Shown piece after piece: positions 1 through 9,109 of a stretch of 61,563 bases of DNA. Below the pieces are notes generated by a model. The model worked only from the letters and a program-made list of their open reading frames with translations. It was not told where the DNA came from and ran no database searches. Origin of the DNA: Pyrodictiaceae archaeon (GTDB taxonomy: Archaea; Thermoproteota; Thermoprotei_A; Sulfolobales; WANQ01); the NCBI GenBank assembly GCA_015521735.1, contig WANQ01000041.1, positions 81,347-142,909 of the forward strand, written 5' to 3'. A program made the translations under genes and the position numbers. Each line of letters opens with the position of its first letter. Positions within the stretch are counted from its first letter, which is position 1.

Positions 1-305
1 ACCTTATATTTGTGTGGATGAGGTTCTATTCCTAGGTAACTGAAATACTTCTTTACGTCTAGTAGCTCCAGTATCTTGACTGTTATGTCGGGATAGTTCC
101 AGCTAGCAATAGCTACTGGTAGCCCCAGTTCCCATAGTTTCTCAAGAAACCATCTGGCATTTGGGTATAGTCTTAGGACTTCACCCTTACTATCAACCAC
201 GGTGTTGTGGTCTATTGCTTCTAGGGGTTCTAGTAGACTAGAAGCGTCCATGTGATCCCACAAGGTACCGTCAAGGTCTAGTACTACTAGTTTAACCTTC
301 AACAC
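1..305 (-). CDS. HAD-family magnesium-dependent phosphatase, N-terminal part (runs off the left edge)
   Basis: Translating the minus strand leftward from about 305 gives an open frame to the window edge. It opens with KLVVLDLDGTLWDH, the HAD motif I (DxDGT) with the nucleophile aspartate and the following TLW typical of small MDP-1-like phosphatases. About 60 residues later comes PVAIASWNYP, which fits motif II. HAD enzymes hydrolyse phosphomonoesters through an aspartyl-phosphate; the substrate cannot be told. The start is uncertain: in-frame TTG 314, GTG 311, GTG 305 and TTG 302 all lie just upstream of the conserved block, and I chose GTG 305. The C-terminal motifs III and IV lie outside the window. 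Confidence 0.75.
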   Translation of the reverse strand, partial: MLKVKLVVLDLDGTLWDHMDASSLLEPLEAIDHNTVVDSKGEVLRLYPNARWFLEKLWELGLPVAIASWNYPDITVKILELLDVKKYFSYLGIEPHPHKYK

Positions 306-530
306 GTACACCAAGGCTAAACCTGGTAAGGCATAGTAGATGAGTACTTATTCCAGTCATTTAGCGTTGAAACTTTATCGTTATTTAAACTTAAGCTCTA
401 GGGTAAACTAATAGCCTCTAAGCGGCATGGCTGTAAACACTATGTTGCCGTAGACGAAGACTACGTTTACTTGGCTGTGAAGAATTAATATCCTAACCTA
501 CTAGTATAGTTCCTTGAGGGTGCTAGTCTA

Positions 531-1067
531 ATGAGTGAGGTCTTGTATAAAGGTGTCCGTATACGTGTTGTTGAAGGAGATATAACTGAAATGGAGGTTG
601 ACGCTATAGTAAACCCTGCCAACAGTCTTATGATTATGGGTGGTGGTGTAGCTGGTGCTATTAAGAGGAAGGGTGGAGTAGAGATAGAAGATGAAGCACG
701 TAGGCATGCACCAGTACCAGTAGGTGAGGCAGTAGCAACAACTGCTGGGAGGTTAAAGGCTAAATACGTTATACATGCACCGACAATGGAGAGGCCTGCT
801 ATGAGGATAGGTTTAGAAAACGTTGAGAAGGCTACAAGAGCAGCACTAAAACTAGCAGATAAGCTTGGAGTAGAGACAATAGCTTTTCCGGGAATGGGTA
901 CAGGTGTTGGAGGAATACCATACTATGACTCAGCACGTAAAATGCTAGAGGTAATAAGAGAACACGTAGACGGGGGGACAAGGCTTAGGGAAATCATACT
1001 AGTAGCATGGGGAAGTGATGCCTACACAGAGTTTAAGAGAGCATTACAAGACGTGTTTAAGCAATAA
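531..1067 (+). CDS. Macro domain protein (ADP-ribose-binding / deacylase)
   Basis: A single macro domain of 178 residues. Visible motifs are GDIT (16-19), NPAN (28-31), the GGGVAGAI loop (37-44) and FPGMGTGVGG (119-128), which together form the ADP-ribose pocket. Family members remove ADP-ribose or O-acetyl groups from ADP-ribose derivatives. The NPAN asparagine and glycine-rich loop suggest an active hydrolase rather than only a reader. The ATG start has an SD-like GAGGGTG about 8 bases upstream, and an AT-rich element near 483-494 could be its TATA box. It appears to be transcribed alone; the next gene starts 115 bases downstream with its own SD. Confidence 0.9.
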   Translation: MSEVLYKGVRIRVVEGDITEMEVDAIVNPANSLMIMGGGVAGAIKRKGGVEIEDEARRHAPVPVGEAVATTAGRLKAKYVIHAPTMERPAMRIGLENVEKATRAALKLADKLGVETIAFPGMGTGVGGIPYYDSARKMLEVIREHVDGGTRLREIILVAWGSDAYTEFKRALQDVFKQ

Positions 1068-1182
1068 CGTCTTCTAGCTTAGATAAGTTTTTGGCTCTCC
1101 TACCTGGGTCTCCTCTATTCTCCAATTTCGCTTATTAGCTTTTTAACTAGGTTTAGTTAAGGATTGTGTTGAGGGGTTTTAG

Positions 1183-3024
1183 GTGAAGCGACGACTCTAT
1201 TCTATATTGTTGCTGGCACTGTTGGCTCAGTTCATGTTTGCTTCACTAAGTGTTAACGGTGGTAATGAGTATTTAGCCTACATTTACGTTCCCACAGTTA
1301 TTGATGAAGAGAAAGGTGAGGGCGGTATTGTTAAGGTTGGAGTATACGTTACAAAGTCCAATACTACTGATGTTGTTGTTGAAGGACCAGACTATGTTGC
1401 TGAAGATACATTATATGCTGCTAAACTAGCATTACTTGTAGCTGAGAAAGTCGTAGGAGTCAAACCTGGCTACACATACCATATAGTTATTGAAACTCAT
1501 GGAAGAATAGCTGGACCTAGTGCTGGAGCAGCTTTCGCTGTACTTATCATGGCAGCTGTCTTAGGCGATAAAATAAATCACAACTTATCCATGACCGGAG
1601 CACTATCAGGTGATGGCGGTGTTGAAGGTGTTGCAGGACTAGTTATCAAGGCCAATGCTACTAAACAATACGGTTTACTGGAAATAGTTGCACCCTACAA
1701 TATCCTTAGCCCACCAATAGAGGATAAAATAAAGGAGTTGAATATAACTATTAAGCCTGTGGCAAACATTCTTGAAGCATACTATGAGGCTACAGGTAGA
1801 AGGATAACTGCTTCTACAACAGCTAAAGTACCCTTACCCATTGCAAAGGATTTTCAATCCTATGCATACCATGTAATAAACACTGTTAAAGACTTAGAGA
1901 AGAAAATTGTTGATGAAGCTGTTAGTGCTGGAGTAGAGTTTAGGATAGTTAACTCTACAAGATCGTATGTCGAGAAGCAGGTTAGGAGAGCTCTTCAAGC
2001 ACTTAGTGAGGGAGCATTCTATTCAGCAGCAAGCCTAGCATTTACAGCATATGTTAACCTTACAAGCCTAGAAAAATACGCTGAACTACTTAAGGGTAAA
2101 ACCAGTATTAAAGACGAAGTAGAGAAGCTTAAAGAAAAACTTAGTCAGCTAAACAAAACACTGTTAAACACAACGTATTCTTGTCTAGGAGAGTTTGAGG
2201 TAGTATCAGCTGCATGGTATAGGTTCTATGACGCTTACCGTACACTAAGAAGCATAGGTAGAGTAGGCTCCACGTTAGCTGTAGCCCAGCTCATAGCCTA
2301 TATTAATGCACGTATTAGTACTGCTGAATACTGGTATAGCTTAAAGAAACTTGCATGTCTTGTAAGCCCATTAAAGATAAACAAGTCCTTGGTCGACAAG
2401 ATAGCGTTATATGCCTACGATTACGCTAAGCTTGCCTACAACTATGTTAGATCAATAGTATTAGAGGTAACAGGCTCGGCTCAAAACGTTAGAAGCCTCG
2501 ATGAAGCGTTTAGGGAACTTGAGGATGTTAATAGGCTAGGTATACCTGAGCTAACCTATGCTTTTGCAGCTGAATTAGCTTCACGTATCTATAGTCCACT
2601 AAAAATAGATATAACACTAACATCACTACTTAATAGAACTAATATTGAGAGGGTATTAGAGGGTTATCGTGAGACAGTATCGTATTATAATGAGAGGCTT
2701 GCTTCAAGGAATATTAGGTTAATTATGGCTACAGCATACCTAGAGTACTCTAGGTGGATAGGAGACCCCTATACCTCTGCTCAAATGATAGCTATGGCTG
2801 ATGCTTATCTCACACCAATACTACTAGCATTGTCTAAGACCAATATAAGTATTGAGAAAGCACCACTACCAGCAAAGAGTATTTCCACGGGATTACCCAT
2901 GACAACCTACTACTTCATGGTCACGGCCATGGGCTTAGGCATGGTACTAGCATTCACAGTAGGACTATACATTGGGTCAAAGATAGCTCTCCCCAAAGAC
3001 CTTGAAAGACTTAGGAAGTCCTAA
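1183..3024 (+). CDS. Membrane-anchored S16 (Lon-like) serine protease without an ATPase domain
   Basis: A 613-residue protein with an N-terminal hydrophobic signal/anchor (about 5-22), a Lon-type protease domain, a long helical region and a C-terminal membrane segment (about 575-600). The Ser-Lys dyad is visible: GPSAGAA gives Ser113, and GLVIKANAT after the GDGGVEGVAG stretch gives Lys156. No Walker A or B motif occurs, so it is not a complete Lon. It matches the archaeal protease group COG1750. The topology predicts an extracytoplasmic protease domain, suggesting turnover of surface or secreted proteins (inference). The GTG start follows GAGGGG. Its last 14 bases overlap the end of the convergent UDG gene. 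Confidence 0.88.
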   Translation: MKRRLYSILLLALLAQFMFASLSVNGGNEYLAYIYVPTVIDEEKGEGGIVKVGVYVTKSNTTDVVVEGPDYVAEDTLYAAKLALLVAEKVVGVKPGYTYHIVIETHGRIAGPSAGAAFAVLIMAAVLGDKINHNLSMTGALSGDGGVEGVAGLVIKANATKQYGLLEIVAPYNILSPPIEDKIKELNITIKPVANILEAYYEATGRRITASTTAKVPLPIAKDFQSYAYHVINTVKDLEKKIVDEAVSAGVEFRIVNSTRSYVEKQVRRALQALSEGAFYSAASLAFTAYVNLTSLEKYAELLKGKTSIKDEVEKLKEKLSQLNKTLLNTTYSCLGEFEVVSAAWYRFYDAYRTLRSIGRVGSTLAVAQLIAYINARISTAEYWYSLKKLACLVSPLKINKSLVDKIALYAYDYAKLAYNYVRSIVLEVTGSAQNVRSLDEAFRELEDVNRLGIPELTYAFAAELASRIYSPLKIDITLTSLLNRTNIERVLEGYRETVSYYNERLASRNIRLIMATAYLEYSRWIGDPYTSAQMIAMADAYLTPILLALSKTNISIEKAPLPAKSISTGLPMTTYYFMVTAMGLGMVLAFTVGLYIGSKIALPKDLERLRKS

Positions 3025-3652
3025 AATAGTCAAGTAAGCTTCTACCATGTCTACGCTTATCACTAGCCTTTACTGCTTCAAAGATTTTCTTAAAGTCTTC
3101 TTGTAGAGCACTCCTAAGCTTAGGATTGTATAGTGCTGCAGCAGGATGATATGTTACAGCTAATAGTACACGGTGACCATTAATAGAAGCTTCAACAACA
3201 CTACCATGCTTCTTAGACATATTAGTCCACTTAAGCCCAGCTTTAGCATAGAGTACACGAGCAGCATGTCTTCCAAGAGCTATTATCACCTTAGGCTTAA
3301 TCAACTCTATTTGTCTCCACAAATAAGGTGTACAAGCAACTATTTCATCCTCTCTTGGATCACGGTTTCCTGGTGGACGACACTTAAGAATATTAGTTAT
3401 ATAGACTTCCTCTCTCCTAAGCCCAACACTAGCTAATAATTGATCCAAGAACTTACCAGCAGCACCAACAAAAGGTCTACCAGTAGCATCTTCTCTTTCA
3501 CCAGGTGCTTCTCCAACAAACATTACCTCAGCATCAATACTCCCTTCACCGGGTACGGGGTTACGTCTAGTCTTATGTAGAGGACACTTGGTACAAGACT
3601 TTATCTCTTCAACTATCCTATTGTATTCAGAGTACTTAGAACTCAACACCAA
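3011..3652 (-). CDS. Family 4 uracil-DNA glycosylase (4Fe-4S)
   Basis: A 213-residue enzyme that excises uracil from DNA, important at high temperature where cytosine deaminates quickly. The glycosylase motif GEAPGEREDATGRPFVG (47-63) and the second motif YHPAAAL (about 167-173) are intact. Four cysteines placed as in family 4 enzymes, Cys20, Cys23, Cys91 (KCRPPGNRDP) and Cys107, would hold the iron-sulfur cluster. The C-terminal tail is basic and ends in SLLDYF, which could be a sliding-clamp contact, though it is not a clear PIP box. It is transcribed toward the S16 protease gene; the VapBC pair lies upstream on the same strand. Confidence 0.93.
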   Translation of the reverse strand: MVLSSKYSEYNRIVEEIKSCTKCPLHKTRRNPVPGEGSIDAEVMFVGEAPGEREDATGRPFVGAAGKFLDQLLASVGLRREEVYITNILKCRPPGNRDPREDEIVACTPYLWRQIELIKPKVIIALGRHAARVLYAKAGLKWTNMSKKHGSVVEASINGHRVLLAVTYHPAAALYNPKLRSALQEDFKKIFEAVKASDKRRHGRSLLDYFRTS

Positions 3653-3669
3653 CTACCCGTACACAAGCA

Positions 3670-4086
3670 TTATTCTTCTACAACAACTACGTCTAGCTTT
3701 AAGAAATGTTTGTCGAAGGTATATATTTCGTTTATATTGTTCTCCTTCATCTTAATGTAGGCTAAAGCATCGTTAACACTAACTTCTTTCTCCTCAGCTA
3801 GTAGTAGAGCCCTAACATAATCTTCAACTGTTACTGAGTAAACATGTATGTTTTCAGCAAATAATAGCTCCTTTAAGAACTCAATAGATTTAAGCAACCC
3901 TATTCTCGACTCAATAATGTTTGTTACCTCACTTAAATGTACTATAGTTGTAGCAACTTCTTCACCGCCCTGAACCCTTAATAATATCTTCTTAGCTTTC
4001 TCCTTTCTCTCAACAACTATCCTTGGTACTTCTCTTCTAGGCTTAATGAGAGCATACAAGAATACATTTGAGTCAATAAACCTCAT
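3670..4086 (-). CDS. vapC: VapC-type PIN-domain toxin (pair 1)
   Basis: A 138-residue PIN domain, the expected length for VapC ribonucleases. Acidic residues of the metal site are visible: Asp5 in MRFIDSNVF, the SVNDALAY aspartate and the TFDKHF aspartate near the C-terminus. VapC toxins cut tRNA or rRNA when released from their antitoxin. The start overlaps the upstream AbrB-type antitoxin by four bases, indicating translational coupling. The RNA target cannot be predicted from sequence. Confidence 0.9.
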   Translation of the reverse strand: MRFIDSNVFLYALIKPRREVPRIVVERKEKAKKILLRVQGGEEVATTIVHLSEVTNIIESRIGLLKSIEFLKELLFAENIHVYSVTVEDYVRALLLAEEKEVSVNDALAYIKMKENNINEIYTFDKHFLKLDVVVVEE

Positions 4087-4319
4087 TCCATAATGTCCTC
4101 TAAGAGCTTTTTCCTAACATCTTCTTCGCCTTCTAAATCCACTTCTACCATGTCAAAGAACTTGTCTAGCTTAGGCTTCTTCTTAGGTATAACCTCTATC
4201 CTATCGCCTAGATTAACTAATACGACCTCACCACCCCACCCTATACGCCATTCACTTGGCAGTACTATTCTACCTTGCCTATCCAGCTTCCTAACAATAA
4301 CACTAACCAAGTCTACCAC
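4083..4319 (-). CDS. vapB: AbrB/SpoVT-type antitoxin (VapB, pair 1)
   Basis: A 78-residue protein with an N-terminal swapped-hairpin AbrB DNA-binding domain: VIVRKLDRQGRIVLPSEWR then VVLVNLGDRIEVIPKKK. The acidic C-terminal tail (about 50-78) would wrap the VapC toxin. AbrB antitoxins normally bind their own promoter. A TATA-like TTATATTA on the minus strand (4351-4344) lies about 25-30 bases before the GTG start, so the transcript is probably nearly leaderless. Confidence 0.88.
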   Translation of the reverse strand: MVDLVSVIVRKLDRQGRIVLPSEWRIGWGGEVVLVNLGDRIEVIPKKKPKLDKFFDMVEVDLEGEEDVRKKLLEDIME

Positions 4320-4366
4320 TATGTATTAGTTCCTGGCAAAACCTAATATAACTATCCACTAACCAC

Positions 4367-5146
4367 TTACCTCTCCCCCGACATAATCTCCTCTGGTATC
4401 CTTAACTCTACTCTAGGTGAGGTAAGACTAAGCGTTAATGGTGTAATAGCTATGTGTTTTTCAACCAATACAGTGTAAACATCTGTTCCAGGCTCAGGTT
4501 CTAATTGCTCACCATAAAGCCAGTAGTAAACTCTACCTCTAGGATCAACTCTTTTATCCAACTTCTGCTTCCACCTTCTCTTAGCAGGTGGTACAACCCT
4601 TAACTTATAGGATATGGTTCTAGGGAAGTTAACACTTACTACATCAACTCCTCTGGGAAACCCTTCTTCAACAAAGAATTCTACAATAGCTCTAATTGAC
4701 TCAACAAGATATCTCCTATACCTTTCATCTAAGAACTGCTTCTCATCAGGCACATCAGCTGAGAAAGCTATAGCAGGAATACCCATAAAAGCTGCTTCAA
4801 ATGCTGCTCCAAGAGTACCAGATGCAAGTATATCCTGTAGGCTAAGATTTGCACCAACATTTACACCTGAAAGCAATAGGTCGAACTCGCCTACAACTAC
4901 ATCATAGGCTACGTGTACTGCATCACTAGGAGTACCATTTATACCATAAGCTCTAATACCATTAACTATTACCTCACTAACACGTATAGGCTTATGAAGA
5001 GTAAGTCCCAGGCCAATAGCAGACCTAGACTCCATAGGCGCTACAACATATACTTCACCAAAACCCCTAACAGCCTCATAGAGTAAGTGTAGTCCAGGAC
5101 TAAACAATCCATCATCATTAGTAACAACAATCTTCTTCACCGCCAC
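4367..5146 (-). CDS. surE: 5'/3'-nucleotidase SurE
   Basis: A 259-residue SurE family phosphatase that releases phosphate from nucleoside monophosphates using divalent metal. The metal motif VTNDDGLFSPGL is at residues 8-19 (Asp11-Asp12), and the second conserved segment LLSGVNVGANLS near residue 92 carries the metal-binding Ser/Asn. The HKPIRV and GTPSDAVHVAYD segments are also typical. The ATG start sits on the conserved KKIVVTNDDG start, so little or no N-terminal extension is likely. It is a single gene between VapBC and an intergenic region. Confidence 0.95.
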   Translation of the reverse strand: MAVKKIVVTNDDGLFSPGLHLLYEAVRGFGEVYVVAPMESRSAIGLGLTLHKPIRVSEVIVNGIRAYGINGTPSDAVHVAYDVVVGEFDLLLSGVNVGANLSLQDILASGTLGAAFEAAFMGIPAIAFSADVPDEKQFLDERYRRYLVESIRAIVEFFVEEGFPRGVDVVSVNFPRTISYKLRVVPPAKRRWKQKLDKRVDPRGRVYYWLYGEQLEPEPGTDVYTVLVEKHIAITPLTLSLTSPRVELRIPEEIMSGER

Positions 5147-5390
5147 TACACCTATGATTACAAATACTGCTAGGGACTAAGTATAGAAGTTCTGCGGTAG
5201 AACAATAAGCCATTAAACAATACAATCTCAGCAACTGTCTACAAAGTACTCGGAGTCTAATGAATAGGAAGTGAGGCTACTAAATAGTTAAATGAAGCAT
5301 TATGGAATCATGATATCCGTTGTAGGGCTGTAAAGCTAATGTAAATGTCTGCTTAGGAGGAATGCAAGTTTTCCGAAAAACAATAGAGCC

Positions 5391-5963
5391 CTAGAACTCT
5401 ACTTTATCTTCACTTACACCTAGTTTACTATTGACGTATAGTGCTAGGACGAATAGGTAATCACTTAAGCGGTTAACGTATTTTAAAGCTACTTCATCTA
5501 TGAAGCCTGGTAGAAGTCTTTTAAGAGACACTAGTCTACGTTCTAGGCGACGACATACACTCCTAGCTACGTGTAAAGCGGCTGCACTTGGATGTCCTCC
5601 AGGTATTATGAAGCCTTCCAAGGTAACAGTGTCCATCATCTCGTCGATAGCTTTTTCAAGCCATTCAACATCTTCATCTGTTACTCGTGCTTTACTACCA
5701 TAGCCTACTATTAGTGAACCTAGCCGAAATAGCGTATTCTGTATGTTTTTTAAATGCTCCTTAACCTTACGTAATTCTACGTTCTCTGTACCTGGTAGTA
5801 GGCTTCTTGCAAGCCCTATGAACGAGTTAAGTTCATCCAATGTACCTATAACTTCTAATACTATGTGATCCTTAGGCACCCATGCATTCTTGAATAACGG
5901 GAACAGTGTTTCCCCCTTATCTCCAACACGAGTATATATTCTAGGCTTCTTCTTACTCAACAA
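5391..5963 (-). CDS. pduO: ATP:cob(I)alamin adenosyltransferase (PduO type)
   Basis: A 190-residue all-helical corrinoid adenosyltransferase. Hallmarks are the ATP-binding YTRVGDKGETLFP near the N-terminus, LDELNSFIGLARSLL, the ARSVCRRLERRL arginine-rich helix and the C-terminal YVNRLSDYLFVLALYVN. It transfers the adenosyl group of ATP to Co(I) corrinoid to make coenzyme B12. No B12-dependent enzyme or other cobamide gene is visible nearby. The 244-base gap downstream (5147-5390) holds a short inverted repeat (GTTCT-GCGGT-AGAAC) and no supportable gene. Confidence 0.92.
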   Translation of the reverse strand: MLSKKKPRIYTRVGDKGETLFPLFKNAWVPKDHIVLEVIGTLDELNSFIGLARSLLPGTENVELRKVKEHLKNIQNTLFRLGSLIVGYGSKARVTDEDVEWLEKAIDEMMDTVTLEGFIIPGGHPSAAALHVARSVCRRLERRLVSLKRLLPGFIDEVALKYVNRLSDYLFVLALYVNSKLGVSEDKVEF

Positions 5964-6080
5964 TTACACCAGGATTCTAGGTAAGACTAAGACTCCAGGT
6001 TAAGTATAAGAGTTTAGCCCAGATACCCGGGCTTAATACCTACCTAGAATCCTAGCGAAGTGTTATGCTTGTCTCTTCAA

Positions 6081-6782
6081 CTACTTAGTAACTGCGCTTG
6101 GACATAAGCTTCTAACAGGGCATTGCTTGCATAGTGGTTTACGTGCTTTACAGTATCGTCTACCAAGTAGTATTAGGAGGAGATGAACTTTATAATAGTC
6201 CTTAGGGTCGAATAGCTCCATTAGCTTTCTTCTAACCTCCTCATACTTACGGGTTTTAGTAAATCCTAGCCTAACGGATACCCTTGATATATGGGTGTCA
6301 ACAGCTATTGTTGGCTTACCATACATGCTTAATACTACGTCAACAGTTTTCCACCCAACACCTGGAATGTTTTCAACAAGTATTTTCCTAGCTTCCTCAA
6401 CTGGTAATTCTAGTACCTTCTCTAATCTCCCACCCAGCTTTTCTACAATGAATTTAGCAGCACTTACAATAGCCTTAGCCTTCTGCTCCTGTAACCCAGC
6501 TGGACGAATTAGCTCAGCTATGGTCTTAGGGTCAGCTTTGGATAATGTGTAGGGATCTATCTTGAGCTTCGACTTAAGTCTTCTCCAAGCATTAAACGAG
6601 TTCTTTTCAGACGTGTTCTGAGAAATAATTGTTGCTACAAGAGCCTCAAAAATACCAGTACCTTCCTCACGAGCCTTAAGAGCTATGAACTCGTTTGGAT
6701 CTATGTTGAACTCTCTTTCAAGAACTTCTATAATCTTTTTAGCTCTCCACCTATCATTAGTCAATGTAGGTGCACCCAACAC
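6081..6782 (-). CDS. nth: Endonuclease III (DNA glycosylase/AP lyase)
   Basis: A 233-residue helix-hairpin-helix glycosylase for oxidised pyrimidines. The HhH motif IPGVGWKTVDVV carries the catalytic Lys145, and the VDTHISRV segment carries the catalytic Asp162. The C-terminal 4Fe-4S loop is complete: Cys211-X6-Cys218-X2-Cys221-X5-Cys227. The annotated ATG overlaps the upstream DHH gene by 26 bases; the first roughly 10 residues are not needed for the fold, so a later start is possible. It is the last gene of an apparent wHTH-MATE-DHH-nth operon. Confidence 0.94.
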   Translation of the reverse strand: MLGAPTLTNDRWRAKKIIEVLEREFNIDPNEFIALKAREEGTGIFEALVATIISQNTSEKNSFNAWRRLKSKLKIDPYTLSKADPKTIAELIRPAGLQEQKAKAIVSAAKFIVEKLGGRLEKVLELPVEEARKILVENIPGVGWKTVDVVLSMYGKPTIAVDTHISRVSVRLGFTKTRKYEEVRRKLMELFDPKDYYKVHLLLILLGRRYCKARKPLCKQCPVRSLCPSAVTK

Positions 6783-7722
6783 TCTTAACAGCTTCCACTA
6801 ACTTCTTCTTAATAGGGCCATAGAGTATTTTAGGGTAAATTCTCGATAAAAGTCTTCTAAGCCAAGAAGCTGGTAATGGTGCTCCACTAGCTTTTGGATG
6901 ACCTCCACCACCTAGCTCTAACGCTATCCTCCTTACATCTACTCTACGTGATCTAAGACTAATACCTCCCCACGGCCTTAGTATAACTGCTATATCAGCT
7001 TCATACCTTGATAAAAGGTATTGGGCTAAGAGACTACGATGGGGAGGGCCATCCCAGTACTTTACTGCTAACACTATCCTACAATTATCTAGCTCCAATA
7101 ACTCTACAATCCTATCTACTCTTGAATAATTCCTTAACTCCTTGTTTACAAAGTCCTCTACTATCCTATTAAATGAGTCATCCCATAACCTACCAGATGC
7201 AAAGAATACTGTAAGCCTGGTCAACAACTCCTTTTTCTCATCAACCCACATACCTATACGGTATAGGAATGGGGCAAGAGGATAATCCCATCTCCATAAA
7301 TCTATTGCACATATAGTTTTAACAAGCTTTAACGAGAACTCGTCGTCAAGGTTCAAGTACTTAGCTACTACGCCAGTAGCACAAGTAGTCGTATCAATGT
7401 ATAACTTAACACCTATACTAGTTAATGCTTTAACCCACCCACTATCCCATACATGGTGATCATACCATTCAACTTCTACGTTGCTCTTACTCAAGACCTC
7501 TACTACTTCATTTACTAGGCCAGGGTTTAAGCCTATATCAGCTATCATTATCCTTGAAGGCTTCTCCTTCAACGCTTTCCTAAGAGAATCTACTAGGATG
7601 TGAGGTTTAGTAAACCCTATAATTGTTTCAGCTATGCTTAACCCCTTAGCCCTAATATACAATGCTGCTGCTCCAACACCATCAAGGTCATCATGTGTTA
7701 TGATTACTGTTTTACTCGTCAA
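6757..7722 (-). CDS. DHH-family phosphoesterase
   Basis: A 321-residue protein with both halves of a DHH/DHHA1 phosphoesterase. The N-terminal metal motif is THDDLDGVGAA (9-19), the DHH signature is in EWYDHHVWD (about residues 87-95), and the C-terminal GGGGHPKASGAPLP (about 276-289) is the DHHA1 substrate loop. Relatives include RecJ-like nucleases and nano-RNA or cyclic dinucleotide phosphodiesterases; at this short length, without an OB domain, an oligonucleotide or nucleotide phosphodiesterase is more likely than RecJ. It starts four bases after the MATE gene stop and runs into nth, so an operon is likely. Confidence 0.85.
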   Translation of the reverse strand: MTSKTVIITHDDLDGVGAAALYIRAKGLSIAETIIGFTKPHILVDSLRKALKEKPSRIMIADIGLNPGLVNEVVEVLSKSNVEVEWYDHHVWDSGWVKALTSIGVKLYIDTTTCATGVVAKYLNLDDEFSLKLVKTICAIDLWRWDYPLAPFLYRIGMWVDEKKELLTRLTVFFASGRLWDDSFNRIVEDFVNKELRNYSRVDRIVELLELDNCRIVLAVKYWDGPPHRSLLAQYLLSRYEADIAVILRPWGGISLRSRRVDVRRIALELGGGGHPKASGAPLPASWLRRLLSRIYPKILYGPIKKKLVEAVKSVGCTYID

Positions 7723-7726
7723 CTCT

Positions 7727-9067
7727 TTATACTACCCTCCTAGCTAGCTTATGGAACCACTTCTTATATACTATTGTGAAGACTAGTGCCCTAATAAACA
7801 AGTCTAGGTCCATTGCAATCCATGCACCTATAGGGCATAGCCTAGCTGGTACTATAGATGTTAACCTATAAGCTAATAGTACTCTTACACCATACAGGCT
7901 ACATGCATTCACTATGGTTGGTACAATAGTGTTTCCTCCACCACGTATAGCATTAGCAATACTCATTACAACTCCTAGTGCTGGCTCACTAATAGCTGCT
8001 AGGATAAGGTATATCATTGCAAGCTCTCGTGTTAACTCATTTGACGTGAATACTAGTGGAGCATAGGGTGCAGCAACTATTAGGATAACAGCCATAGCTG
8101 TCATGAATAAGGCATTTGCCTTAGCTAGCTCCCATCCCATCCTCATAGCTTCATTAAAGTCTCCTCTACCTATTGTTTGCCCAACTATACTTGCAGTAGC
8201 AATACTAATAGCAAAAGCTGGTAGATAAGCAAAAGACTCAAACCTTATACCAATAGTATGTGCAGCTAACGGTACTTCACCACACCTAGTAATAGCTCCA
8301 ATATAGGCTAAACCACCCATAGAAAACACTAGTCTTTCAACCATAGCAGGTAATCCAAGCTTAAATGCATTCCAAGCTTCACGTCCAGGTAGTAGTGGCT
8401 TAATGGTAAAGGGGAGTCTTCTAGAATAAGCTATATATGAGGTAAGTGTAGCAATAGAAGCTATAAATGAAGCCCATGCAGCACCGACAACACCCATAGC
8501 AGGGAAACCAATTAACCCAAATATCATTATGGGGTCTAAAACTATGTTGACTACTGCACCAACAATAGTAGCAATCATTGAAGGCTTAGTATCACCTATA
8601 GCACGGAATCCAGCACTAATAACCATAGCTGTTGACAGTACTGGTAGTCCTAGTACCCTAACTCTAAGGTAATTGGCAGAGTCAACTAGTACATCTAAGC
8701 CTACACCTCCACCAGCAACAATGGATACGAGATCTTCTGCAATAACTAGTACAATGCCTACTGGAATTAACGAGAAGAATATAGACGACGTAATAGACTC
8801 ACCCATAGCTCTAGAAGCCTTATCTAAGAGTTTAGCACCAAAAGCTTGAGCAACAATGACAAGAGACCCCATGTAGAATAACTGTGTAAACACAAAGAAT
8901 ACCCATGAAGCATATCCTCCAAAGCCTACAGCAGCTACAGCTTTATCTCCAAGTCTTGAGACAAAGAAGGTATCAGTTATAGAGAGTATACTGTCAACTG
9001 CTTCAGCTACTATCAAAGGCCAAGCTATACTCCAAGCACGAGTAACAATTCTACGATCAATAATCAT
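7727..9067 (-). CDS. MATE-family multidrug/cation antiporter
   Basis: A 446-residue polytopic membrane protein with the two six-helix halves of MATE exporters. The N-terminal WSIAWPLIVAEAVDSILSI and the internal repeat EAWNAFKLGLPAMVERLVFSM are the typical half-starts, with FRAIGDTKPSM and AIRGGGNTIVPTI at the loop after the conserved helix of each half. MATE proteins export drugs or metabolites in exchange for Na+ or H+. The wHTH gene 42 bases upstream on the same strand could be its regulator (inference). Confidence 0.92.
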   Translation of the reverse strand: MIIDRRIVTRAWSIAWPLIVAEAVDSILSITDTFFVSRLGDKAVAAVGFGGYASWVFFVFTQLFYMGSLVIVAQAFGAKLLDKASRAMGESITSSIFFSLIPVGIVLVIAEDLVSIVAGGGVGLDVLVDSANYLRVRVLGLPVLSTAMVISAGFRAIGDTKPSMIATIVGAVVNIVLDPIMIFGLIGFPAMGVVGAAWASFIASIATLTSYIAYSRRLPFTIKPLLPGREAWNAFKLGLPAMVERLVFSMGGLAYIGAITRCGEVPLAAHTIGIRFESFAYLPAFAISIATASIVGQTIGRGDFNEAMRMGWELAKANALFMTAMAVILIVAAPYAPLVFTSNELTRELAMIYLILAAISEPALGVVMSIANAIRGGGNTIVPTIVNACSLYGVRVLLAYRLTSIVPARLCPIGAWIAMDLDLFIRALVFTIVYKKWFHKLARRVV

Positions 9068-9109
9068 CTTACTTCAGAACCGAATACGTGAAGAAAGAGG
9101 CTAATTAAA

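Noticed and set aside
402-488. A 28-codon open stretch ending in VAVDEDYVYLAVKN upstream of the macro domain gene
   Set aside because: It has no ATG, GTG or TTG at its beginning and is too short to support; it may be a remnant.
5147-5390. A B12 riboswitch or small RNA beside the cobalamin adenosyltransferase
   Set aside because: Only a 5-bp inverted repeat is visible and the gap is upstream of SurE on the wrong side for the adenosyltransferase.
5351-5392. AGGAGG followed by ATG giving an 11-codon frame near the end of the cobalamin adenosyltransferase gene
   Set aside because: Too short and ends at once; most likely chance.
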